A stretch of DNA of 64,000 bases from Defluviitaleaceae bacterium. GTDB taxonomy: Bacteria; Bacillota; Clostridia; Lachnospirales; WQUN01. Positions within the stretch are counted from its first letter, which is position 1. Every line of letters begins with the position of its first letter. The stretch is taken from NCBI GenBank assembly GCA_009777845.1, contig WRLD01000016.1, forward strand, positions 1 to 64,000, given 5' to 3'. The position numbers were made by a program, and so were the translations under genes. Below, piece by piece: positions 16,250-24,488 of this stretch. The notes under the pieces were generated by a model, which saw only the letters and a program-made list of their open reading frames with translations, was not told the origin of the DNA and ran no database searches.

Positions 16250-18049
16250 ATGCAAAACATAAGAAATTTCTGTATCATTGCCCATATCGACCACGGAAAA
16301 TCTACGCTCGCAGACCGCCTAATCGAGCTTGCAGGCGTTTTGACAAAGCGCGAAATGCAGTCGCAGGTTTTGGACAATATGGACTTGGAACGGGAACGCG
16401 GAATTACAATAAAGGCGCAGTCCGTTAGGCTTGTTTACACGGCGGCGGACGGTCAGGAGTATATTTTAAATTTAATCGACACGCCAGGGCATGTTGATTT
16501 TACCTATGAAGTAAGCCGCTCGCTCGCGGCGTGCGAGGGCGCGCTGCTGATTGTTGACGCGGCGCAGGGAATAGAAGCGCAAACCCTAGCGAACGTGTAT
16601 CTCGCGCTGGACAACAACCTAGAGGTCGTACCCGTGGTAAACAAAATCGACCTGCCAGCCGCCAACCCCGAAAAGGTAAAGGGCGACATCGAGAACATTA
16701 TCGGCTTGGACACCATGGACGCGCCGCTTATTTCCGCCAAAAATTCGCTCAATATACAAAGCGTATTCGACCGCATAGTAAGCAGTATTCCTGCGCCTGT
16801 GGGCGACCCGTCCGCGCCGCTGAAGGCTTTGATTTTCGACTCGATTTTTGACGCGTACAAGGGCGTGATTGTGTTCATTCGCGTAATAGACGGCACAATA
16901 AAAAAAGGCACGAACGCCTATTTTATGGCTACGGACAAGCGCTTTGAAATAGTAGAAACAGGCTATTTCGGGCCGGGTAAATTTATCGCCTCGCCGCAGC
17001 TTTCCGCAGGCGAGGTAGGCTATATCACAGCCAGCATAAAAAACGTGCGCGACACAAGCATTGGCGACACTGTCACCGAGTTTGAACGCAAAACAGCCGA
17101 GCCTTTCCCAGGCTATAAGCAAATTAACCCCATGGTTTACTGCGGCGTGTTCCCTGCGGACGGCGCGAAATATACCGTTCTTCGCGATTCGCTGGAAAAG
17201 CTGCGCCTAAACGACGCTTCCCTGCAATTTGAACCAGAAACGTCTGTCGCGCTTGGCTTCGGCTTCCGTTGCGGATTCTTGGGCTTGCTTCACTTGGAAA
17301 TTATACAGGAACGCCTAGAACGCGAGTACAATCTCGATTTAATCACTACCGCGCCTAGCGTAATTTACAAGGTTTACCAAACAAACGGCGAGGTGCTGGA
17401 GCTTTCCAACCCTGCCGACATGCCCGACCCATCACGCATAAGCTACATGGAGGAGCCTGTCGTAAAAGCGGAAATAATGCTGCCCACCGAGTATATCGGC
17501 CCCGTTATGGAGCTGTGCCAGGAACGGCGCGGCGTTTATCTCGGCATGGAATACATGGACACGCATCGCGCTATTTTACGCTACGAATTGCCGCTAAACG
17601 AAATAATTTACGACTTTTTCGATACCCTAAAATCCCGAAGCAGGGGCTACGCTTCCTTTGATTATGACATTATCGGCTACCAAAAATCAGAGCTTGTGAA
17701 GCTCGACATTCTCGTACACCACGAGCCAGTGGACGCGCTTTCGTTTATCGTGTTCGCCAAAACCGCCGCCGAGCGCGGACGGCGTATGGCGGAAAAGCTA
17801 AAAAAGGAAATCCCCAAGCACCAGTTTGAAATCCCCATACAAGCGGCAATCGGCAGTAAAATAGTCGCGCGCGAAACAATAGGCGCGATGCGTAAGGACG
17901 TGCTGGCAAAATGCTACGGCGGCGACATAACACGCAAAAAGAAGCTGCTAGAGAAGCAAAAAGAGGGAAAGAAGCGTATGAGGAGTATCGGGTCGGTGGA
18001 AGTGCCGCAGCAGGCGTTTATGAATGTTTTGAAGTTGGATGAGGATTAG
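16250..18049 (+). CDS. lepA: Elongation factor 4 (LepA)
   Basis: A 599-residue translational GTPase of normal LepA length. G1 is [15 protein letters not shown]2 lies around [11 protein letters not shown]3 is DTPGHVDF, G4 is NKID and G5 is SAK; the C-terminal LepA-specific domain ends with [29 protein letters not shown]4 acts on ribosomes, where it can back-translocate or aid assembly under stress. GGAGGT lies before the ATG, which follows the ubiA-like stop without a gap. In many Bacillota lepA is followed by hemW; here four genes stand between them. Confidence 0.96.
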   Translation: MQNIRNFCIIAHIDHGKSTLADRLIELAGVLTKREMQSQVLDNMDLERERGITIKAQSVRLVYTAADGQEYILNLIDTPGHVDFTYEVSRSLAACEGALLIVDAAQGIEAQTLANVYLALDNNLEVVPVVNKIDLPAANPEKVKGDIENIIGLDTMDAPLISAKNSLNIQSVFDRIVSSIPAPVGDPSAPLKALIFDSIFDAYKGVIVFIRVIDGTIKKGTNAYFMATDKRFEIVETGYFGPGKFIASPQLSAGEVGYITASIKNVRDTSIGDTVTEFERKTAEPFPGYKQINPMVYCGVFPADGAKYTVLRDSLEKLRLNDASLQFEPETSVALGFGFRCGFLGLLHLEIIQERLEREYNLDLITTAPSVIYKVYQTNGEVLELSNPADMPDPSRISYMEEPVVKAEIMLPTEYIGPVMELCQERRGVYLGMEYMDTHRAILRYELPLNEIIYDFFDTLKSRSRGYASFDYDIIGYQKSELVKLDILVHHEPVDALSFIVFAKTAAERGRRMAEKLKKEIPKHQFEIPIQAAIGSKIVARETIGAMRKDVLAKCYGGDITRKKKLLEKQKEGKKRMRSIGSVEVPQQAFMNVLKLDED

Positions 18050-18062
18050 AAGGAGGATTCCC

Positions 18063-18746
18063 ATGAAAAAATATCTTGTTTTACTTTTCACACTACTAAT
18101 TGCAACAGCCTGCACCAGTAGCGGACATGACGAGGCTTTGGTCGGGCATTGGCTTTGGCGCGGCGATGGCGCGTATTGGTTGTTTTTTTACGAGGACGGC
18201 ACGGGTACGCGCGGTTATGCCATTGACCCCGAGGCCGCTACTCCGCAACAGGAAATGACTACCTTTACGTGGGAAACGCAGGGCGACCGCCTAAGCATGA
18301 ACCGCGATATTCGGGTGAACGGAGTAATCAAAAACGAGGCGTGGACATATGAAATTCACGACGGCATATTGTATATCGCGAGCAGAAACGCCGAGGGCGT
18401 GCAGTACAGCTATGCGATAAACAATTTCGACAGCGTAGACCTAGCAGGCGTATGGGCGTGGACAGAAAACCCAGCATATACGTACGTATTCCACGCAGAG
18501 GGAAAAGGCACGCGCGGTACGGACGGACAGCGCGAGGATATAACGTGGTCGGCGAACAGCTCACAGCTTAATGTTCTCCGCAGGCTTGACGATACGCCGC
18601 AGGGTGCAAGGCGCGGCGAAATGTGGGAGCTAGACCTGGACGGCGATATGCTTACTATTACGTTGCTTGATGTGAATGAGGGCGAGGGCGCGGAGGAAGT
18701 CGAGAGCGGAGAAGTGGTGAGGTATACGTATACTAGGGTGGGGTAG
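18063..18746 (+). CDS. Lipoprotein with two lipocalin-like repeats
   Basis: A 227-residue protein with signal peptide and lipobox IATAC (Cys about 16). Two similar segments follow, each with a G-x-W start (LVGHWLWRGDGAYW, LAGVWAWTENPAYTYVF) and a GTGTRG / GKGTRG motif, as in small lipocalin-like or DUF5640-type extracytoplasmic domains. The AAGGAGGA site at 18050-18056 picks the ATG at 18063 rather than the longer frame that overlaps lepA. No clear function can be assigned; it is likely exported and anchored to the membrane. Confidence 0.75.
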   Translation: MKKYLVLLFTLLIATACTSSGHDEALVGHWLWRGDGAYWLFFYEDGTGTRGYAIDPEAATPQQEMTTFTWETQGDRLSMNRDIRVNGVIKNEAWTYEIHDGILYIASRNAEGVQYSYAINNFDSVDLAGVWAWTENPAYTYVFHAEGKGTRGTDGQREDITWSANSSQLNVLRRLDDTPQGARRGEMWELDLDGDMLTITLLDVNEGEGAEEVESGEVVRYTYTRVG

Positions 18747-18777
18747 TCATGTTCTCACTGAAAGGACGTGCTAATTC

Positions 18778-19290
18778 ATGGAAAAAGTCATTTGTATTAT
18801 TGAGAAATACAGAAGCGATTTTTTGTCTAAAAATGTAATTATTACAAACAACATAATGGCAATATTGATTCATGCTTGTATATGCGTGTTCTTTATTGCA
18901 GGGTATTTTCTTTTAAGAGTATACTTAATGGCACTTTTGGCAATTCCGCTTATTATCCCTGCTTGCATTGCGTATTTTTATGCAGGACGTATATTGCTAA
19001 GAAAAACCAAGAGCCATACAACCAATATTTTATCAATACTATCTATCGGTGTTAATATCCTGCTAGCATTGCTTGTTATAATTTCAATAGATACCTTAGC
19101 AGATAGTCCGTCAATATCGTTATTGTTATCACCCACCTTAATACTTAGCTATCCTATTTTGTTTTTTGATACATCTGATTCACAGCATATATTGATTTCG
19201 TTGTTGTATCTTGGTATATCGTCATTGCCGTTTTTGTTATTGTGGGCAGGAATGACATCTAAAGGAGGAAAACCATGCCACCACAAATAA
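18778..19290 (+). CDS. Small polytopic membrane protein
   Basis: A 170-residue hydrophobic protein with about five predicted helices (roughly 25-47, 50-70, 83-105, 112-130, 136-158) and no recognised motif. It is A+T rich compared with lepA. The start has only a weak AAAGGA site. Its last codons overlap the next gene by 16 bases, and the strong AAAGGAGG for lemA lies inside it, so the two are likely co-translated. Function unknown. Confidence 0.6.
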   Translation: MEKVICIIEKYRSDFLSKNVIITNNIMAILIHACICVFFIAGYFLLRVYLMALLAIPLIIPACIAYFYAGRILLRKTKSHTTNILSILSIGVNILLALLVIISIDTLADSPSISLLLSPTLILSYPILFFDTSDSQHILISLLYLGISSLPFLLLWAGMTSKGGKPCHHK

Positions 19291-19817
19291 CCATACCCGC
19301 CGCACTCCTACTCATAGCCGCCATTTGGGCGATTGCGACATCAAACAGGTTTAAGGTTTTGCTGGTAAAAATAGGCGAGGCAGGCTCGGGGATAGATGTC
19401 GCGTTGGCGAAGCGGTACGATACGCTCACCAAGCAGCTTGACGTGGTGAAAGCGTACGCCAAGCACGAGGGCGAGCTTTTTGCCAAAATTATACAGCTAA
19501 GGTCGGGCATGAGTATACAGGAAAAAAACACCGCAAGCCGCCATATGGACGAGCTACACAACAAAATTAGCATAATTGCCGAAAATTATCCCGAGCTTAA
19601 ATCCTCGGACAACTTCCGCACGTTGCAAATAGCGATTTCTGATGCGGAGGAGCATTTACAAGCCGCAAGGCGCGTGTATAATATGAATGTTTCCGCCTTT
19701 AATAGGGCAATCGTTGTGTTTCCTGCAAGCATAATAGCGGCGTTCTCGGGGCGTTCCGCAATGGCTTTTTTTGCGGCGGAGGAGAGTAAACGCGGCGATG
19801 TGGAAATGAAATTTTAG
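19275..19817 (+). CDS. lemA: LemA family protein
   Basis: A 180-residue protein: one N-terminal transmembrane helix (about 5-22), then a helical domain with the LemA features YDTLTKQLDVVKAYAKHE and ELKSSDNFRTLQIAISDAEEHLQAARRVYN, and NVSAFNRAIVVFPASIIAAF. LemA proteins are membrane proteins of unclear function. AAAGGAGG at 19260-19267 sets the start. The next gene is a DUF3137 protein, a frequent LemA partner. Confidence 0.9.
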   Translation: MPPQITIPAALLLIAAIWAIATSNRFKVLLVKIGEAGSGIDVALAKRYDTLTKQLDVVKAYAKHEGELFAKIIQLRSGMSIQEKNTASRHMDELHNKISIIAENYPELKSSDNFRTLQIAISDAEEHLQAARRVYNMNVSAFNRAIVVFPASIIAAFSGRSAMAFFAAEESKRGDVEMKF

Positions 19818-19825
19818 GTTATATA

Positions 19826-20725
19826 ATGTCGAAAATCCAAGCCGATTTTTCCGCATACAACCGCTCGATTACAGGGCTTCGCTGGGTCGCGCGGGTGCTT
19901 ACGCTTGTCGGCGCGGCGTTGGTTGTCCTCGCGTCCGCCTTAGGCAGGGCAGAAATGCCGAACAGAGGAATGCAAATTATCCTGCTTATATCGGGCTTCG
20001 CTTCGCTAATAATCGCAAGCGTTTTGCGAGTGCTTGCTACCCGAAAAAGCCATAAGCTGGAAAAACTGCTTGCTGACAATGTGACTGCCCTCGCGTTGGC
20101 AGAGGTGTTTGATTTAGACGAATACGCGCCGAACAGTGCTATTTCCAACAATGAGATTTGCAAGGCAGGGCTAATTAAGGACTGGAGCGAACGCTACGGA
20201 AGCGACCTTGTACGCGGTCGTTACAAGGGCTGTAAATTTAGCTTTTCTGATGTTGATTTGCAAAAAAGGGTGGACGAAAAAACCAGCCGCGGAGCAATAG
20301 ACACAACGTATCATAATCGCTTTAAGGGTCAATGGATTATACTGGAAACAAACAAGGACATAGTAGGCGAGCTACGCCTACGCGAAAGGCTACGCACGGA
20401 GCTTGCAAAAAGCAACGCCGAAACAGAAAACACGCAATTTAACTCAAAATATCAAATAGAAGCAAGTGACGTGCATGGCGCGTTTATGGTCTTGACTCCG
20501 CATTTTATGGAAGCCGTAATGAGGGCGGATTTTTTGGCAAACGGCAGAACATTTATGTATTTTGGGGGTCGGCAGGTTCATATCGCTATTCACAACGAGC
20601 GTAATTTATTTGAGCCGTCGAGAAAGGAAAGGGACATCGCAGAGGTTCAATTGCGGCAACGGCGAGAGGTTAAATATATAACTGATATTTTGGATATTTT
20701 TTTAGAGAACAAGAGATTGTTTTAA
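19826..20725 (+). CDS. DUF3137 family membrane protein
   Basis: A 299-residue protein with two close transmembrane helices at about 20-40 and 48-68 and a cytoplasmic domain that includes FKGQWIILETNKDI, the fold region typical of DUF3137. Proteins of this family commonly follow LemA; the pair may form a membrane complex. It starts 8 bases after lemA with only a weak ribosome site (AGGTTAT), which suggests coupling. It overlaps hemW as TAATG. Confidence 0.82.
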   Translation: MSKIQADFSAYNRSITGLRWVARVLTLVGAALVVLASALGRAEMPNRGMQIILLISGFASLIIASVLRVLATRKSHKLEKLLADNVTALALAEVFDLDEYAPNSAISNNEICKAGLIKDWSERYGSDLVRGRYKGCKFSFSDVDLQKRVDEKTSRGAIDTTYHNRFKGQWIILETNKDIVGELRLRERLRTELAKSNAETENTQFNSKYQIEASDVHGAFMVLTPHFMEAVMRADFLANGRTFMYFGGRQVHIAIHNERNLFEPSRKERDIAEVQLRQRREVKYITDILDIFLENKRLF

Positions 20726-21882
20726 TGTCTGGAATTTATATCCATATTCCGTTTTGTGTACGCAAATGCGCGTATTGCGATTTCCTTTCGTTTGAGAACG
20801 GTGAGGATTGCTTTGTTGCGTATACGGAGGCGGTTATTAACGAGCTACGATATGTAAATTTTTCAACGGCGGAGGGGTTGTTAAGGCTTCGAGGCGATAT
20901 TCCCACCAAGCCGTTGATGTTTTGCGAAAGCAAAACATCAACTAAGTCGGGGAAAAAGGGCGAAGCCCTAATTTCTACCATTTACATAGGAGGCGGCACG
21001 CCCACGGTGTTGCCCCCTGCGTTATTGTGTCAAATTTTGTCGGCAGCACAAGAAAAACCGCTCGCCGAGGACGTGGAAATTACCGTAGAAACAAACCCCT
21101 GCACGGTAGATTTAAGCTACCTAAAACAGCTAAAAGCCGCAGGGGCGAACCGCTTGAGCATTGGCGTACAGACCACGCACGCGCATTTGCTACGCAAAAT
21201 CGGCAGAATCCACACGCCCGAGGACGCGGAAAAGTGCTTCCGCTACGCGCGGCAGGCAGGCTTTGCTAATATCAATATTGACCTTATGCTTGGGCTTCCC
21301 GACCAGACGGCCGCGGAATGGCGTGAAACGCTAGAGGCGGCAATCGCCCTTTCGCCCGAGCATATTTCCGCGTACAGCCTCACGCTGGAAAGGGACTTGG
21401 GGTGGGCGTTGCCCGACGACGAAACGGAGCGAGGCATGTACCACACCGCCCGCGAGCTTCTCGCCAAGGCAGGCTATAGGCATTATGAAATCTCTAATTT
21501 TGCCAAAAATGGCAAGGAAAGCCGCCACAATTGCGACTGCTGGACAATGAAGCCGTACATCGGCGTAGGCGCGGGCGCACATTCCTTTGACGGCGCGGCG
21601 CGTTGGCACAATACCGCCGACCTGGGCGAGTACCTACGCGGCGCGGCGCGCGCCCCAGAAAGGCTTTCGTACACGGAGCTAACCGAGCGTGACTTGCTTT
21701 CAGAAAAAATCATACTTGGGTTGCGGCTTTTGGACGGCGTTTGTGAGGGGGAGCTTGTGGCATTTGGGGCGGAAACGGAGAAGCTCGTGGGTGACGGGCT
21801 TTTGGAACGGCGTGAGGGGCGGGTTTGCCTTACGGATAGGGGTATGGATTTGGCTAATTTGGTTTTTTTGGAGTATTTGTAG
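20725..21882 (+). CDS. hemW: HemW-type radical SAM protein with a translated repeat
   Basis: A 385-residue radical SAM protein. The cluster motif is C11-x3-C15-x2-C18 (PFCVRKCAYCDF), followed by GGGTPT and the HemW-type C-terminal region (SRHNCDCWTMKPYIGVGAGAHSF). HemW is a heme chaperone related to oxygen-independent coproporphyrinogen oxidase HemN; it lacks the extra N-terminal cysteine of HemN. Residues about 53-82 (LLRLRGDIPTKP...) are an extra segment between the first helix and the conserved ISTIYIGGGTPT strand; it is encoded by a PE-E element with a nested PE-F palindrome and keeps the frame. The core motifs are intact, so the protein may still work. It is coupled to the DUF3137 gene. 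Confidence 0.9.
   Translation: MSGIYIHIPFCVRKCAYCDFLSFENGEDCFVAYTEAVINELRYVNFSTAEGLLRLRGDIPTKPLMFCESKTSTKSGKKGEALISTIYIGGGTPTVLPPALLCQILSAAQEKPLAEDVEITVETNPCTVDLSYLKQLKAAGANRLSIGVQTTHAHLLRKIGRIHTPEDAEKCFRYARQAGFANINIDLMLGLPDQTAAEWRETLEAAIALSPEHISAYSLTLERDLGWALPDDETERGMYHTARELLAKAGYRHYEISNFAKNGKESRHNCDCWTMKPYIGVGAGAHSFDGAARWHNTADLGEYLRGAARAPERLSYTELTERDLLSEKIILGLRLLDGVCEGELVAFGAETEKLVGDGLLERREGRVCLTDRGMDLANLVFLEYL
20883..20970 (+). repeat. PE-E element inside hemW with nested PE-F
   Basis: Begins AAGGCTTCGAGGCGATATTC, CCACCAAG, then the PE-F palindrome (20913-20942), then AAGTCGGGGAAAAAGGGC and a closing hairpin GGGC-GAA-GCCC. It is open in the hemW frame. The PE-F insertion point, just after CCACCAAG, is the same as in the copy after prfA. 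Confidence 0.85.
20913..20942. repeat. PE-F palindrome (30 bases) nested in PE-E
   Basis: Stem GTTGATGTTTTGC / GCAAAACATCAAC, perfect 13 bp, loop GAAA. Thirty bases is ten codons, so the insertion keeps the hemW frame. Confidence 0.85.
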
Positions 21883-21886
21883 GGGA

Positions 21887-22669
21887 CTATTTACAGCTAC
21901 AAAGCAAGTCAAAATTAACATCTACGACCTCGGCGAGCTTAGAAAGCTGCGCTTCATACAGAACATATGAGCCTAACGCCTTAATAACCTCAACGCTTAT
22001 TATCAGTGAATTATCTGTTATAAGGCTTGAAATAGCCGTGTAATAATCGCCATCGGCAAGTAACAGATTTTCCATGCTTAGAGCGGATAGTTCAATCTGA
22101 CGATTGACTAAATCAATTGTATCCTCGGTATATCGCCCCTCTTGAAGTGTAAAAATTTCCATAAAATCGCTAATAGTGTTTTCGTCAAGAGTAACAATAT
22201 CCAACAATTTAAGCCTATCGCCCGAATTGAGCGAAAAATTCGCGGAGTAGCTAAGTATAAGAGGGTACGCCTGCAATACGTGGAATGATGTCCACACAAA
22301 ATGCACGCTTAAAACACAGCATGATGCCCTTCTTATTGTGTAGTTGACATTCACGTCCATATCGTCAAATCCGTCAAACGAGCCTAGCACACGGAACGCA
22401 ATTTCCCTAAGCTGGGTATTTATTGTTTCCTGCACTTTTTCGTCCGATAAATTTTCAATTTGCGGATATGAAATAGTTATGCTTTGGTTGTCGGCTTCGC
22501 CAATATCCAGATACTGACAGTCTGTTATTTCATAGGAACGGCTATTCTTATTCGTAGAATAGGTATTTTTATCCGCAGAATGGCTATTCCCACATGACGA
22601 AAAAAACAGCAGTAATAGCACCACCGCAGTAAGTGCTACATAACTAAAGCCCCTCATTCTCACTCTCAC
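21887..22669 (-). CDS. Lipoprotein with a PdaC/DUF3298-like domain
   Basis: A 260-residue protein with signal peptide and lipobox (FFSSC, Cys about 26). A Ser/Asn/Lys-rich linker leads to a domain that starts with SITISYPQIENLSDEKVQETINTQL and later has LKLLDIVTL, which resembles the DUF4163-DUF3298 arrangement of PdaC-type extracytoplasmic domains. No catalytic domain follows, so it is probably a surface sensor or binding protein. The start overlaps the stop of the APH-like gene by 4 bases. It converges on hemW with only 4 bases between stops. Confidence 0.7.
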   Translation of the reverse strand: MRVRMRGFSYVALTAVVLLLLFFSSCGNSHSADKNTYSTNKNSRSYEITDCQYLDIGEADNQSITISYPQIENLSDEKVQETINTQLREIAFRVLGSFDGFDDMDVNVNYTIRRASCCVLSVHFVWTSFHVLQAYPLILSYSANFSLNSGDRLKLLDIVTLDENTISDFMEIFTLQEGRYTEDTIDLVNRQIELSALSMENLLLADGDYYTAISSLITDNSLIISVEVIKALGSYVLYEAQLSKLAEVVDVNFDLLCSCK

Positions 22670-23331
22670 GCAGACCCCTCTCTCGCCCCAACAATTCGCA
22701 GCATGTCCTCGTCAACCCGACCGCGCCCATAAGCGTCAATAAACCGCTCGCGGTATTTGTCGGTTTTTAGGTTAAACTCTAGCGACCAAATTCCCCAGAA
22801 TATGTCAACATGGCGGTCGCCGACACCGCTATTGTCGAGGTCGATAAAGCCGCTAAATTCCCAGTTGTTGAGTATGACGTTTGGCAAGCAATAATCGCCG
22901 TGCAGTAAGGTGTCGTTTTTTAGCGGGTGGGCGTGCTTTTCCTTTTGAATGGGGCAGTCCTTATAATCCGCGGCGTGAAGCAGGGCGAGTCGCTCGGCGT
23001 ATATGTCGCAGAGCCGCTTGGGCTGTTCGAGGTACTTCGCTGTAGTGCAGTCGTCGCCGTGAATTTTTGCGGTTAGCAGCCAGTCATTTTCGGCGGACAC
23101 ATACGAAAGAACCTCGGCGGCAAGCCCCTTGCCATGAAAATACCTTGTCATTAGTGCCTCGCGCTGCAACGCGCCCTTGCTTGCACACTTCAAGAAGTAG
23201 CCGCCGTCCTTGTCCACAAAAATTACCCTCGCCTCGGGCGAACAGCTGCTGTCGTACAGCCTCGCGCCGAAAAGCAGGGGGCGCAGCTCGGTGGGGTAGC
23301 TTGGAATGGTGTTTATGGGTGTTAGGGTCAT
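22666..23331 (-). CDS. APH(3')-like phosphotransferase, shortened
   Basis: A 221-residue protein of the aminoglycoside phosphotransferase fold. It has the catalytic loop HGDYCLPNVILNN, the metal-binding IDLDNSGVGDRHVD, and the C-terminal EFNLKTDKYRERFIDAYG of APH(3') enzymes. Typical APH(3') proteins are about 260-270 residues. Here the stretch between LLHAADYKDCPI and the catalytic loop is about 45 residues shorter than usual, where part of the substrate-binding helical subdomain lies. It may therefore act on another substrate or be impaired. It lies 15 bases after the small Cys protein gene and overlaps the next lipoprotein gene. Confidence 0.8.
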   Translation of the reverse strand: MTLTPINTIPSYPTELRPLLFGARLYDSSCSPEARVIFVDKDGGYFLKCASKGALQREALMTRYFHGKGLAAEVLSYVSAENDWLLTAKIHGDDCTTAKYLEQPKRLCDIYAERLALLHAADYKDCPIQKEKHAHPLKNDTLLHGDYCLPNVILNNWEFSGFIDLDNSGVGDRHVDIFWGIWSLEFNLKTDKYRERFIDAYGRGRVDEDMLRIVGAREGSA

Positions 23332-23346
23332 GGTTTTCGCTCCAAT

Positions 23347-23586
23347 TTAATATATCCCGCTATATCTTCGCTCGGCTTCTTTTTTGCTGATAATATCTCC
23401 TAGCGTGTTTAAGCATTTATGGCACAGGGCGAGCGTTTTTTCCTGCCCTGCTTTGTTTTCTATGCGTATTTCGTAGATATTCCTTTTTAAGGCTTCCGTT
23501 TCGTCCTTTACATTTGTGTCCTTGCATATAAAGCAGGCTTCCTCCTTGGTCGCCTTTTCTACACTAATTCGTTGCCTTGGGTTCAT
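23347..23586 (-). CDS. Small Cys-rich, probably zinc-binding protein
   Basis: A 79-residue protein with two pairs of cysteines (CFIC near residue 18 and CHKC near residue 55) that could bind one zinc ion, flanked by charged helices. AAAGGAGC lies 7 bases before the ATG. It is the first gene of a three-gene group with the APH-like kinase and the lipoprotein. I do not recognise the family; function unknown. Confidence 0.6.
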   Translation of the reverse strand: MNPRQRISVEKATKEEACFICKDTNVKDETEALKRNIYEIRIENKAGQEKTLALCHKCLNTLGDIISKKEAERRYSGIY

Positions 23587-23602
23587 GGCAAAAGCTCCTT
23601 TC

Positions 23603-23647
23603 AGTGGTTGCGGTGGTTGCAGTGGTTGCAGTGGTTGCGGTGGTTGC
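23603..23647. repeat. Five tandem 9-base units
   Basis: Units of (A/G)GTGGTTGC repeated five times just upstream of the small Cys protein gene, in the likely promoter/leader zone. Copy number could vary by slippage. A diverged sequence follows at 23675-23712 that faintly recalls PE-D (GAGGTTTTGTCTATTAGAAG). Confidence 0.8.
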
Positions 23648-23732
23648 GGTCGTGGGGCGTTCTTTATTTATACGGCATTTGTGAGGTTTTGTCTATTAGA
23701 AGAAGATAGAACGTGGATTTATATTTAAAGGC

Positions 23733-24391
23733 ATGGGACGCGGATTTATAAAGAAATGGAACGCGGATTTTCGCGGATTTGGCGGATTTTCGCGGATTCT
23801 TTCTGCGTAAACTGCGTTCTGCGGCTTTATTTAGTTATTGCAAAAATATATGGATTAAACACGGATTTAAGCGGATTTACGCAGATTTGCGCGGATTTTA
23901 TCTAGCACGTTTTTTTATCCGCGTAATCCGTGTAAATCCGTTAAATCCGTGTTTAATTGTCTTTAAAATCCACACCTATTGTCTGCTGTGCCTCGCTCCC
24001 TCTGTGCCTCTGTGCCTCTGTGTGAAAATCTTTTTAAATAAAGTATGGGGTTTTATACGCTTTACCCACGTTCATTACTTGTCAAAAAGATTTTTTCACA
24101 CAGAGGCACAGAGGCACAGAGGGAGCGAGGCACAGCAGACACTAGAACGCAAATTTAACAAATAATTAAACACGGATTTAAACGGATTTACGCAGATTCC
24201 GCGGATTCGTTCGAGCAAATCCGCGTAATCCGTGCAAATCCGCCAAATCCGTGTTTGATACCTTTAAAAAACCTACATAATCCGCATATCGCCAGTTTTT
24301 AATACACGCACGAAAAAATCCGCGTAAATCCGCCAAATCCGCGAAAATCCGCGTTCCATGCCCTTAAACTCCGCCAAATCCACATTCCATG
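23733..24391. repeat. PE-A region with a PE-B element nested in it
   Basis: The left end has GGCATGGGACGCGG and ATGGAACGCGGATTTTCGCG; the right end has CGCGAAAATCCGCGTTCCAT. The central block has the spacer AAAATATATGGATTAAACAC and the two GTTTTTTTATCC-type segments seen in other PE-A copies. A PE-B hairpin (23983-24138) is inserted in the middle. No gene is seen in these 650 bases. Confidence 0.85.
23983..24138. repeat. PE-B long hairpin element
   Basis: The arms run CTGCTGTGCCTCGCTCCCTC ... TGTGTGAAAATCTTTT and their complement, about 50 bp each, around a spacer that contains CGTTCATTACTTGTCAAAAA. It would fold into a long, nearly perfect stem. Confidence 0.85.
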
Positions 24392-24413
24392 CCTTTCCCT
24401 GTTCCCATACCCC

Positions 24414-24449
24414 ACAAAAAAAGCCCCATGCAATTCCGCAAAGGGCTTT
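24414..24449 (-). terminator. Rho-independent terminator of the chemoreceptor gene
   Basis: On the minus strand AAAGCCC and GGGCTTT form the stem and a TTTTTTT run follows directly. It lies 40 bases after the stop of the chemoreceptor gene. Confidence 0.8.
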
Positions 24450-24488
24450 CTAATCCACCAATCAACAATCCACCAACCAACACCCCCC

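Noticed and set aside
20725-21882. Assembly error or frameshift as the reason for the extra segment in hemW
   Set aside because: The frame is open on both sides, the segment matches a repeat family found elsewhere, and the same segment type occurs in phoR.
23779-24165. 128-residue frame in the repeat gap
   Set aside because: Built entirely from PE-A and PE-B units; no start signal.
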